Shown one piece after another: positions 1 through 8,424 of a stretch of DNA of 64,000 nt. This DNA comes from Psychrobacter sp. JB385 (lineage in GTDB: Bacteria; Pseudomonadota; Gammaproteobacteria; Pseudomonadales; Moraxellaceae). The DNA lies in NCBI RefSeq assembly GCF_900163785.1, contig NZ_FUKN01000014.1, forward strand, positions 62,001 through 126,000, written 5' to 3'. Numbering within the stretch: the stretch's first letter is position 1; the number at the start of each line of letters is the position of its first letter. The translations under genes were made by a program, and so were the position numbers. Below the pieces are notes generated by a model. It did no database searches and had not been told where the DNA came from. It was given only the letters and a program-made list of their open reading frames with translations.

Positions 1-606
1 TTGACTTGGGAGCGTATAACCCAAGGTATCAGCTTGCAAATAGCTGATTTGCTCACCAAAATAATGCTGCGCTTCAGCAAACGTAGTGGCGGGCAGCTGT
101 CCAGATGGATTACAACTGGTAGAAACCACTAGCCCAAATGGATTGTGCGTACTGACTAATTGCTGACAAAGTCCACGGATAACTGGATGTGCAATGACTC
201 TAACTGCTACTGTAGGATGCCGACCCGTTATCCATGAAGGAATACGGTTAGCCAATGCCTGTGGAATCGGGAGTAGCCAAGTATGAGCCTGCTGATATTG
301 TGAATCTGTATGCTCACTATCTGTTTGCCAGCTCTCTAAAATAGGGTTGCGCTGCGTCGTATTTAATGGCGCTAATAAAGGCGCTAAACGCTCTACACTG
401 TCAGTGATGACAATCATACCTTTGGCTTGAGGGCGATCTTTGATGGCCAAAATTTGCTGCACTGCTGCTTCATTATAAGGGTCGCAGCCTATCCCCCACA
501 CGCTCTCAGTGGGGTACGCAAGCAGTTGTCCAGCTTTTAGACAGTCAGCCGCTTGAATGACAGAAGTGGTGATTACAGAAGCAATTTGGTTCATGGTGCC
601 AGTCAT
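1..606 (-). CDS. tsaC: Threonylcarbamoyl-AMP synthase (Sua5/YrdC/YciO family), 3' end cut by window edge
   Basis: TsaC makes threonylcarbamoyl-AMP from threonine, bicarbonate and ATP, the first step of t6A37 formation on ANN-decoding tRNAs in the cytoplasm. The 202 codons visible include the family's N-terminal signature LAYPTESVWGIGCDP (about residues 30-44), a WLLP segment, a VAVRV strand and a VVSTSCNPSG motif that binds nucleotide. The frame runs off the left edge, so the C-terminus is missing. ATG codons at 606 and 594 are in frame; either could be the start. It follows dprA on the same strand after about 120 bp, the LysM-dprA-tsaC order common in Moraxellaceae and pseudomonads. Function is secure at family level. 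Confidence 0.9.
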   Translation of the reverse strand, partial: MTGTMNQIASVITTSVIQAADCLKAGQLLAYPTESVWGIGCDPYNEAAVQQILAIKDRPQAKGMIVITDSVERLAPLLAPLNTTQRNPILESWQTDSEHTDSQYQQAHTWLLPIPQALANRIPSWITGRHPTVAVRVIAHPVIRGLCQQLVSTHNPFGLVVSTSCNPSGQLPATTFAEAQHYFGEQISYLQADTLGYTLPSQ

Positions 607-727
607 TTATGAGGTTAAAAAGTCAATGTGAATCATAGCATAGCAGCCGCACTGACTCAGTGAGCCACGGTAAAAATAGTTAACGGACGGCTATTAGTAT
701 TGGTTCATTATAAAGAGATATATCATG

Positions 728-2014
728 CTAACTACGAGAATAACGCCCACCTTGGACGTTGATTGCGCCCAATAGCTCAAGCTCCATCAATTGTCCTATC
801 AGACTTGATGTGGTCAGCTCAGTAGCAGTAATGAGGGCGTCTAAGTCTTGCCCATGCCAATCCAGCTGCTCATAAACTGCTGTCAGATGCTCAGGAATGG
901 CTACAGTAGTACGCTGAGGTTTCATATTTGCGGACGACAACTGGCTAGTCTCTTTACCAGTAGCATAAGAGGAACGGCGACTCAGATGGTTTGCTTGACT
1001 CTCTGCTAGATTGTCGTTGATGACCGCTGTACGTGCGTTAGAATTAACGGTTGAAGTATCTGAACAAGTATCTAAATAAGGACTGTGAGCCAATTGACTG
1101 TTCACATCTTCAATCACTTGTTGCGGATGATAAATCAACGTCGCGCCTTCCCGTATTAAATGATGACAGCCCTCAGCATTGCCATTATCAATATGACTTG
1201 GGACAGCGAAGACTTGCTTACCTTGCTCAGACGTTAGGCGTGCCGTGATTAGAGAGCCACTTTGAACCGCAGCTTCTGTCACAATTGTCGCCAAACTTAA
1301 ACCCGCAACCAAGCGATTGCGACGGGGGAAAGTATGCTTATGCGGCTGAGTATGCGGTAGCAGCTCACTAATGATACAGCCACCTTTTTCAATGATTTGG
1401 GCAAAGAGCTGATCGTGATGATTGGGGTAATTCACATCAATCCCTGTCCCCATCACTCCAACCGTACGACCTTGGTATGCTGAGTCTACCTGTGCCAATG
1501 CTCCTGAATGCGCACGCTTATCTACGCCCAGCGCCAGACCGCTGGTGACAACATAACCCGCTTGCGCCAAATACTGCGCCATATCAAACGTGGTTTTTTG
1601 GGCATGAGCAGTGGGTTTGCGACTGCCGACAATCGCAATCTGCGCTTGTTGTAAGCGCATTCGATTACCGCGATAGAACAATACAGGCGGTGGATCGTAA
1701 ATTTGTAAAAGCTGGGCGGGATAGTCAGGTTGGTCGGCAAACAGCAGACCATACCGCCCTTCTGTAAGTGCCTTCTGAATATTATCAATACTGGTGCGCG
1801 TTTGTTCAGGCTGCTCATGGCGTTTAAGATGAGTGTGATGCAAACCCAATTGTCGCCACGCTTCTACTTTGGCTTGCCAAGCAAGCCTAGCATGACCAAA
1901 CGAGGTAATCAGCTTATGATAGGCGGAGAGTGAGGCATTCACCTCAAACCATAGCGCCAATGTTGCGCGCTGATCGTCGGTCAATAAAGAGGAGACTGCC
2001 GTCGTCATGGTCAT
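728..2014 (-). CDS. dprA: DNA-protecting protein DprA (Smf)
   Basis: DprA binds incoming single-stranded DNA during natural transformation and loads RecA. The 428-residue product has the Rossmann-like core starting at IAIVGSRKPTAHA (about residue 125), followed by VTSGLALGVDKRAH, the GVMGTGIDVNYP loop, the FPRRNRLVAGLS segment and the SGSLITARLTSEQGKQVFAVP motif, all diagnostic. A variable linker of about 60 residues rich in Ser, Thr and Asn leads to a short C-terminal winged-helix-like region (about 370-428), also usual for the family. ATG codons at 2014 and 2008 are possible starts, both behind a weak GAG. The LysM gene lies 50 bp upstream and tsaC downstream on the same strand, so a shared transcript is likely. 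Confidence 0.93.
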   Translation of the reverse strand: MTMTTAVSSLLTDDQRATLALWFEVNASLSAYHKLITSFGHARLAWQAKVEAWRQLGLHHTHLKRHEQPEQTRTSIDNIQKALTEGRYGLLFADQPDYPAQLLQIYDPPPVLFYRGNRMRLQQAQIAIVGSRKPTAHAQKTTFDMAQYLAQAGYVVTSGLALGVDKRAHSGALAQVDSAYQGRTVGVMGTGIDVNYPNHHDQLFAQIIEKGGCIISELLPHTQPHKHTFPRRNRLVAGLSLATIVTEAAVQSGSLITARLTSEQGKQVFAVPSHIDNGNAEGCHHLIREGATLIYHPQQVIEDVNSQLAHSPYLDTCSDTSTVNSNARTAVINDNLAESQANHLSRRSSYATGKETSQLSSANMKPQRTTVAIPEHLTAVYEQLDWHGQDLDALITATELTTSSLIGQLMELELLGAINVQGGRYSRS

Positions 2015-2064
2015 TTATCTCATACAAGCAAGTAAATTGGCTCATTCGATGAACCAGCAATAGA

Positions 2065-3162
2065 TTATAAGTACGGTGGCGGTAGTAGCTGATCACCCAC
2101 GTTGAGTGGTAACTCAGAATCCAATACATACGCATAGCTAATATGATCAAAGGTATTAAAGATCATCACCGTACCACTTGGCTCATTTGGCAAACGAACA
2201 GGCATATCATTGTCTTTAGTATCACGTACCAATGGGCCTTTTTGATAGACCGTCAGCACATCACCTGGTTTTGCGCCTTGGGCACTACCTAGATTGATGG
2301 CAACCACACTACCCTTCGCCGCTGAGCTGATAGAGTCCATAACTCGCACAATTAGCCCACCACGACTGACAGTGGCAGGCGCAGGATAAAAAACAGGTGG
2401 AATAGAATTATTCAGCTCAACAAATACTCGATCTCCTTCGCGCACTTCTTTGCCATAACTGTCTGTAAGCTGTAGGCTTGTGACACCATTGGTCTCTGTC
2501 GCGGTAACCAATCCTGTCGCCACTTGAGTAACCTCTAAGCCAATCACTTCTTGCGTTTTGGGCTCCACATATAGCTCACCTTCGCGGTAAATACCATAGC
2601 GTTGACCCACGATAAGGGGCACGCCTTTGGCATATACTTTGTCACCACTTGCCGTGATTAAGTTACGGTTTTTAGACGCTAAGATATAAGGCGTGGTATT
2701 AAAGTCTTGCGGGTCGACAATGATTGCTTTATCTAACCAATGTTGAATAGCAGATAGCGGAATAGGAGGAATGCTATTGGCAGTAGACGTGACGGTGACA
2801 GTACTCGTGACGGCATTGCCTAATAATTGTTTTTCAACCCCAGCGCACCCTTCGCCAGTATCCACACCGATGAGGGTTTTGCCTTGAATCACACACAAGA
2901 TAAGAATGTCATCAGGATAAATAAGATTGGGGTTTTTGATTTGTTTATTGGTGGCCCAAATTTCTTTCCAGCGCCATGGACTGTCCAAATAACGCCCTGA
3001 GATGTCCCACAAGGTATCGCCTTTTTTGACGATATAGCGATTGGGCGCATCTGCTTTGATGGTTGGCGGTGGGTTGTTTGCGTAGGCCGTGGTCATTAGC
3101 ATAGCACTGCTAACGGTTGTCAATAACAGTGCTTTTGCTATCTTTTTTAAGCTCATCTTCAT
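2065..3162 (-). CDS. Secreted LysM-domain protein
   Basis: The product is 365 residues from the ATG at 3162. I preferred this start over an upstream one because it begins directly with a basic n-region, hydrophobic core and an AYA cleavage site near residue 27, a normal Sec signal. A LysM peptidoglycan-binding domain follows (about 33-80: YIVKKGDTLWDISGRYL, then IWATNKQIKNPNLIYPDDIL). The remaining 280 residues are beta-rich with no enzymatic motif I recognise. Similar LysM proteins sit upstream of dprA in related genomes. The likely role is a periplasmic or cell-wall-associated structural factor; that is inference from the LysM domain and signal peptide. Confidence 0.88.
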   Translation of the reverse strand: MKMSLKKIAKALLLTTVSSAMLMTTAYANNPPPTIKADAPNRYIVKKGDTLWDISGRYLDSPWRWKEIWATNKQIKNPNLIYPDDILILCVIQGKTLIGVDTGEGCAGVEKQLLGNAVTSTVTVTSTANSIPPIPLSAIQHWLDKAIIVDPQDFNTTPYILASKNRNLITASGDKVYAKGVPLIVGQRYGIYREGELYVEPKTQEVIGLEVTQVATGLVTATETNGVTSLQLTDSYGKEVREGDRVFVELNNSIPPVFYPAPATVSRGGLIVRVMDSISSAAKGSVVAINLGSAQGAKPGDVLTVYQKGPLVRDTKDNDMPVRLPNEPSGTVMIFNTFDHISYAYVLDSELPLNVGDQLLPPPYL

Positions 3163-3368
3163 TATTATATCCACAATATATACCACTGTTTGGCTGGTAT
3201 GATTCTTAAAAGAGCATCTGGCACCATAATGACCCGCCAACGCTGTTTCTAATATTACAATCATATCTACCATAACACAATCATAAACAATTTATTACAA
3301 TGGCGTAACCTTAAAACCATTACTCATGTGGTGTTTTTTAGAAGATGTCGCTAAAAATCCTCAGTATA

Positions 3369-4790
3369 TTAAGCTGGGTTTGGCGTAACATGCTGACGAA
3401 TTTGCTCAGCCACCAGTTCGGCATCATTGTCTAGTACCACAACGTGCTGCGGCAAACTCTCTAAACCTTCTGTATGAGCAGGACGGGCAATATCTGTCTG
3501 ACCAACGGCCTCAACAATCGTATCAGCAAACTTCACAGGCAATGCCGTCTCTGCACAAATAATCACCTCATTGTCTAACTGCAATTCTTTGGCGACTTTG
3601 ATACCATCAGCGGTATGAGGATCAACCAGTTCACCATACTGCTCATAAAGCGCCTTGATGGTTTGTAGACGGTTGCTGTGAGTCGATTTACCCGCAGCAA
3701 ATCCGTAGCGCGTATTCACCGCTTCCATCACATCTGACAAGTCAAAACCCTTGCCTGATTTTACACCGTCGAATAACTTATGAACGCGCGCGCTGTCTTT
3801 ATCCAGCAATAGATAGACAAAACGCTCAAAGTTAGAAGCTTTGGAGATGTCCATTGAAGGGCTTGAGGTGACGTAGGTTTTTTCCGTCGGGCGTGGTTGG
3901 TACGCGCCTTTATTAAAGAAGTCGTTTAAGACATCGTTTTCATTAGTGGCAACGATCAAACGCTCGATTGGCAACCCCATTTCACGCGCGATGTGACCGG
4001 CACAAATATTACCAAAGTTACCAGATGGCACGCTGAAACTGACGGTTTCATCATTACTGGTCGTCACCGCAAAATACGCTTTAAAGTAGTAAACGATCTG
4101 CGCCAGTATGCGTCCCCAGTTGATGGAGTTGACCGTACCCAAGCTATAGGCGGCTTTGAACTCAGCGTCTTGTTGCAGCGCTTTGACGATATCTTGGCAA
4201 TCATCAAACATACCATCGATAGCAATGTTATGAATATTACTATCGGTCAAGCTGTACATCTGCGCGCGCTGAAACTCACTCATCTTGCCATGCGGTGATA
4301 GCATAAAGACTTCGATATTGTCTTTACCACGTAAGGCATATTCTGCTGCACTACCCGTATCGCCACTGGTCGCACCAATGATGGTGATACGCGCGTTTTT
4401 TCTTTTGAGTACATATTCAAAAGCGTTGCCCAAAAACTGCATGGCCACGTCTTTGAACGCCAGCGTTGGACCGTTCGATAAACCTAAAATGTATAAATTG
4501 TCTTCAAGCTTACGGACAGGAACAATGTCGTCAGAGCCAAATACATCAGCGGTATAAGTACGCTCAATGATGTCTTGCAAATCAGCCACAGGAATATCAG
4601 TCGCAAAACGCTTCATGATTGCCATCGCAAGCTGTGGATAGCTAAGTGTGCGCCATTCATTAAGCGTGGCACTATCAATATTTGGGTAGTGTTCAGGCAG
4701 CATTAAACCACCATCTGGTGCAAGCCCCATCAAGAGCACATCACTAAAATCCATTGGCGCTGTCTGACCACGGGTACTGATATATTTCAT
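3369..4790 (-). CDS. thrC: Threonine synthase
   Basis: ThrC is the PLP enzyme that converts O-phospho-L-homoserine to L-threonine, the last step of threonine synthesis. The 473 residues fit the longer ThrC class. Visible are the N-terminal KYISTRGQ, the PLP-lysine segment LSNGPTLAFKDVAMQF (about 104-119, Lys in FKD), the phosphate-binding GATSGDTGSAA loop (about 138-148) and the SVPSGNFGNICAGHIA motif. hom, its usual partner, is not adjacent; pepE and rsmB lie upstream on the same strand, with a 69-bp gap. Convincing family assignment along the full length. Confidence 0.96.
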   Translation of the reverse strand: MKYISTRGQTAPMDFSDVLLMGLAPDGGLMLPEHYPNIDSATLNEWRTLSYPQLAMAIMKRFATDIPVADLQDIIERTYTADVFGSDDIVPVRKLEDNLYILGLSNGPTLAFKDVAMQFLGNAFEYVLKRKNARITIIGATSGDTGSAAEYALRGKDNIEVFMLSPHGKMSEFQRAQMYSLTDSNIHNIAIDGMFDDCQDIVKALQQDAEFKAAYSLGTVNSINWGRILAQIVYYFKAYFAVTTSNDETVSFSVPSGNFGNICAGHIAREMGLPIERLIVATNENDVLNDFFNKGAYQPRPTEKTYVTSSPSMDISKASNFERFVYLLLDKDSARVHKLFDGVKSGKGFDLSDVMEAVNTRYGFAAGKSTHSNRLQTIKALYEQYGELVDPHTADGIKVAKELQLDNEVIICAETALPVKFADTIVEAVGQTDIARPAHTEGLESLPQHVVVLDNDAELVAEQIRQHVTPNPA

Positions 4791-4859
4791 TAGAATGTCC
4801 TGTTTATTCTGCTAATTACTTATCCATTTTATAGAATAGACCTTATAGAGCTTAACTGT

Positions 4860-5477
4860 CTATATTCCTAAAACCTCTACACTTGAACCTTTAACTTGCA
4901 CTACCTGATTATTACTAATAGGGATAATTGGGAGCTTTCCCTTATATTCCTTGATTATTTGCTCAACATCATCTTTAAATGGGTTATTACCTTTATGAGG
5001 TACTATATAAGAATCAAATAGACCTAGTCCACTGTAGTCAGTTAAAGTTTTAGCTTTACTCTTGTCATCCATTTTCGATACGTATTCAATGTTTTTAGCC
5101 ATTACAATAGAGCCAGCAGAAGCACCAATGTAAGGTTTTCCCGCTTGAATCGCTTCTAATAGGACTTGGTCAGCACCCGAGCTTCTCAATTCTTGTAATA
5201 AATAAAAGGTATTACCACCCGAAATATAAATAAAATCATTGCTTCTTATGATTTGAGCGATATCTTCCTTAAGATACTGAGATACATCTAAATCTACAAC
5301 TTTGATACCGAGTAGTTGAAAAGCATTTCTATCATTTTCAACATAATCTTTGTACTCTTCCACAACACTTGCTGTAGGTATAAAGGTTACGCTTTTATTT
5401 TGCAACGGCTGCCCAATAAAATCTTCTAGATGTTGATAAGTATCCGATAAAGAAGAGGATAAAAATAGTTTTTTCAC
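4860..5477 (-). CDS. pepE: Peptidase E-like dipeptidase (S51 family)
   Basis: S51 peptidases hydrolyse Asp-X dipeptides in the cytoplasm using a serine nucleophile. Seen here: an N-terminal KKLFLSSS strand, SGGNTFYLLQELRS, and the nucleophile elbow GASAGSIVMA. I place the start at GTG 5477, because AAGGA sits 7 nt before it and the protein then opens MKKLFLSSS as in family members (205 residues). A longer TTG-initiated form from 5495 would overlap the rsmB stop. The gene is clearly more AT-rich than rsmB and thrC and has different codon use, suggesting transfer into this position. Substrate specificity is not shown; some S51 members are cyanophycinases, but the short length favours a PepE-like enzyme. 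Confidence 0.82.
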   Translation of the reverse strand: MKKLFLSSSLSDTYQHLEDFIGQPLQNKSVTFIPTASVVEEYKDYVENDRNAFQLLGIKVVDLDVSQYLKEDIAQIIRSNDFIYISGGNTFYLLQELRSSGADQVLLEAIQAGKPYIGASAGSIVMAKNIEYVSKMDDKSKAKTLTDYSGLGLFDSYIVPHKGNNPFKDDVEQIIKEYKGKLPIIPISNNQVVQVKGSSVEVLGI

Positions 5478-5491
5478 TTTGATTTCCTTGC

Positions 5492-7069
5492 TCAAACTTT
5501 CTTCTGCAACAACGCATAATAAAAGCCATCGCCGCTGGTGCCATCAATCGGTAAGCACTGGCGACCAATCGTTTGCGCGATACCCCAATTGCAATCCTCG
5601 GTAAATTCAATCGCGACGGCATCGTCATGATGCTTGATAAAGTCCTGCATTTGCTCGACGTTTTCTTGCTTTAAGATAGAGCACGTCACATAGAGCAAAT
5701 AACCACCTGCTTTTAATTGTGGCCATAAATTGTGCAAAATATCGGCTTGCAAAACGGCCGTTTGCTCAATATCTTCCTCAGTACGCAAAATACTGATATC
5801 AGGATGACGGCGGATCACGCCCGTCGCGGTACAGGGAGAATCCAGCAATATGGCATCAAACACTGCTTCGCTGGCATCTTTTTTACTAGCAGATTGCCAT
5901 CTAGTGGCGTCCGCACACACGATATTGAGGGCAATATTGGTGGTTTCAGATTGCGTTAAGTCTTGTTGCGTTAAGTTCAAACGCTGCAAATTGTCATAAA
6001 TACGTTCGATACGCGGCGCTTCGTTATCGATAGCGGTCAGCTTAATACTAGACACTGGCGACGTACTTTCTGAATCCGTTTGTTTCACGTGAAACAACGG
6101 CGATTGTTCTGCTGAATTTAACAGCTCTAACCAATGAGCAAGCTTGCCACCAGGGGCAGCACAAGCATCTAAGATATGTAACTCATGGCTCTTTTCATTA
6201 TCGCTAGCATCAGAACTTTCAGCGCTAAGCTTAGCCATCAAGGCTTGATTAATAATCGGTGCGGCAAGCTGCGCATGCATATCCTGTACGCTAGCAGCGC
6301 CGTCAGCGAAATGAGGCAGCGCATTTACGGCAGTGCTCTGATGCAGTCTTAATCCTGTCGTCGATAGCGTCGCCACTGATGCGTTCGATAAACGGATACC
6401 GCTCATCAGCTCAACCAAGTCTGCGTCAATCTCCGCCCCATCCAATGTGTGCTGATAATCTTCTACTGAGCCAACAGCCGTATTCACTCGTAAAAACATT
6501 GGTGCCGCTTGGCGGAGGCCTTGAGTCAGCTCATCATACTGCTCACTCCAATCCTGCTTGAGCTGATAAGCGAGCCAGTTTGGCAAGCTGTGTTTTTTAT
6601 CACATTTCTTACGGAATTTGCTGGGATTTTTAGCGACTTTACGTAAAATAGCATTCACCAGACCACTAGCATGAGCAAACTCAATCTCTTTAACCGCTTC
6701 CACCGTTTCATGAATGGCCGCATGATCGGCCACTTCTAAATACAATAATTGTACCAAGCCCACTTGGATCGTCGTACGAACTTCAACTTCGTCAATCGGA
6801 TTGTCCGCTAAGGTATCGAGCAGACGTGCAAGCGCGTGCCACTGACGTAGCGTCGTGAGCAACAACGCGTGCGCAAAGCCTTTATCACCATCGTGCAAGC
6901 TGTTCAATAAGGGATCAAGCACGCTTGAGAGGGACTGACCGTTCTGTATGGCCAATAAGGTGCGAATCACACGCACGCGCACGCTGCCGTTCATGATTAG
7001 GTTGCTTGACGGCTTCAGCTTATTGTTTCTCGGCGCATTGTTTTTAGACGTGCTGCTGGTGTTTCTCAT
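5492..7069 (-). CDS. rsmB: 16S rRNA m5C967 methyltransferase
   Basis: RsmB (Sun/Fmu) methylates C967 of 16S rRNA using SAM. The 525-residue protein has an N-terminal NusB-like helical domain (about 25-160) and a C-terminal Rossmann methyltransferase. Motif I appears as LDACAAPGGKLAHWLELL, motif IV as LLDSPCTATGVIRRHPD with one catalytic Cys, and motif VI as YVTCSILKQEN with the second. It is longer than the E. coli enzyme (about 430), through an N-terminal tail and spacer sequence. One spacer holds a perfect parS palindrome (6081-6096) read as FHVKQ. fmt lies 66 bp upstream on the same strand, the usual fmt-rsmB pairing. Confidence 0.93.
   Translation of the reverse strand: MRNTSSTSKNNAPRNNKLKPSSNLIMNGSVRVRVIRTLLAIQNGQSLSSVLDPLLNSLHDGDKGFAHALLLTTLRQWHALARLLDTLADNPIDEVEVRTTIQVGLVQLLYLEVADHAAIHETVEAVKEIEFAHASGLVNAILRKVAKNPSKFRKKCDKKHSLPNWLAYQLKQDWSEQYDELTQGLRQAAPMFLRVNTAVGSVEDYQHTLDGAEIDADLVELMSGIRLSNASVATLSTTGLRLHQSTAVNALPHFADGAASVQDMHAQLAAPIINQALMAKLSAESSDASDNEKSHELHILDACAAPGGKLAHWLELLNSAEQSPLFHVKQTDSESTSPVSSIKLTAIDNEAPRIERIYDNLQRLNLTQQDLTQSETTNIALNIVCADATRWQSASKKDASEAVFDAILLDSPCTATGVIRRHPDISILRTEEDIEQTAVLQADILHNLWPQLKAGGYLLYVTCSILKQENVEQMQDFIKHHDDAVAIEFTEDCNWGIAQTIGRQCLPIDGTSGDGFYYALLQKKV
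6081..6096. promoter_or_regulatory. parS site (ParB binding), inside rsmB
   Basis: The 16 bp TGTTTCACGTGAAACA is the exact ParB/Spo0J consensus palindrome. ParB nucleates here and spreads to organise the origin region for segregation. It lies within rsmB, about 13 kb from the putative oriC. Confidence 0.88.
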
Positions 7070-7135
7070 TAAATTGGATTTCCTTGACGTATGATTGATA
7101 ACGCCTTATGCAAGTAAGATGAAATGTGGTTAGCG

Positions 7136-8218
7136 CTATTTTGATTCTGCTGTGAGCTGATCGCCATCGTTGAGCTGATTGCCATGACAGACTTGTTCAG
7201 CCGTCATCGGCTTGCCACCAGCGAACTGTAAGTTCGTAATAGCCAACGTACTAGCGCTCTTCTGAGTAGTTTCTTTACCGCAGGCCACCAAGATTGCCTT
7301 GCGTCCAACGCTCACGACGGTACCAGCAGGCTTATCTGTTTGCTGCGTTGTATTAACAGGTAATGCCGAGAGTATTTTGACGCGTTGCCCGTCTAAAAAA
7401 GTGTAGGCACCCGGCCATGGCGTCAATCCGCGAATTTGACGTTCAATCGTAGCAGCAGGTTGTGTCCAATCAATCTCGCCTTCGGTTTTGATCAGCTTTT
7501 CGGCATAATTGGCTTGCGTGTCATCTTGAGCTGTTGCTTGTGCCTGATAATGGGATAGATCTTTCAATACCGTGGTAATCGCAGTTGCCCCAAGCGTGGC
7601 CAATTTATCGTGCAGACTCGATGCAGTATCTTCTGCTTCAATGGGACAACTGACCTTATACAGCATATCGCCTGTATCAAGCCCTTTATCCATTTGCATG
7701 ATGGTAATACCCGTCTCATCATCTCCTGCCAGCAGCGCACGGTGGATAGGCGCCGCACCGCGCCAGCGTGGCAACAATGAGCCGTGAATGTTTAGGCAAC
7801 CATGGGTAGGCGTGGTCAATACACCAATCGGTAAAATAAGACCATAGGCTGCCACAATCATGACGTCAGGCTGATACGTCCGCAATGTCTGACGTGCCGC
7901 CATGCCCTCCACGCTAGATTTTTTGAAAGTAGCTGGCTGTTCGACTGTTACATCATGGTGTAATGCGACTTGCTTAACTGCCGACGCAGACAGTTTTTGA
8001 CCACGTCCTGCTTTACGATCAGGCTGTGTATAGACGGCGACGATGTCTATATTCAGCACGTCTTGCTGACTGATGAGCGACTCCAGACTGATCGCCGCAA
8101 ATTCAGGCGTGCCAGCGAACACCACTCTCAATCGTTGATCAGATGCAAGATGGTTGGTAGGAAGAGAAGCAGACAAATCAGAGACCGCAGCAGTCGTAGT
8201 CGAAGCACTTGTAATCAT
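7136..8218 (-). CDS. fmt: Methionyl-tRNA formyltransferase
   Basis: Fmt transfers a formyl group from 10-formyl-THF to Met-tRNA-fMet for translation initiation. The 360-residue product has LRVVFAGTPEFAA (about 31-43), the catalytic-domain signature NIHGSLLPRWRGAAP and the ITIMQMDKGLDTGDML segment, then the C-terminal OB-like tRNA-binding domain (about 235-340). It carries about 28 extra Ser/Thr/Ala-rich N-terminal residues; no later ATG precedes the conserved strand, so the start at 8218 stands, though a non-ATG start is possible. def, often linked to fmt, is not next to it here. rsmB follows on the same strand, and a divergent kinase gene lies beyond 206 bp. Confidence 0.95.
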   Translation of the reverse strand: MITSASTTTAAVSDLSASLPTNHLASDQRLRVVFAGTPEFAAISLESLISQQDVLNIDIVAVYTQPDRKAGRGQKLSASAVKQVALHHDVTVEQPATFKKSSVEGMAARQTLRTYQPDVMIVAAYGLILPIGVLTTPTHGCLNIHGSLLPRWRGAAPIHRALLAGDDETGITIMQMDKGLDTGDMLYKVSCPIEAEDTASSLHDKLATLGATAITTVLKDLSHYQAQATAQDDTQANYAEKLIKTEGEIDWTQPAATIERQIRGLTPWPGAYTFLDGQRVKILSALPVNTTQQTDKPAGTVVSVGRKAILVACGKETTQKSASTLAITNLQFAGGKPMTAEQVCHGNQLNDGDQLTAESK

Positions 8219-8424
8219 AATCAGGCAGTATATGTGGGTGATTCCCCATTATAGGGGAGTTTGCAATGTTGTGCCATGATTGTAATAGCAGCAATCGGAC
8301 GTGACTAATGACACTGTTTGTCTTTATAATAAAAAAACCTGAATGGATTCGGCAGATCCTATATCACGCTGAGCTTATTATTTATTCATAGTGCCTTTTT
8401 GTGTCGACATAGGACCACGCTTTC

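Noticed and set aside
1051..1248. Plus-strand open frame inside dprA
   Set aside because: Antisense shadow of a well-supported gene; no RBS or domain.
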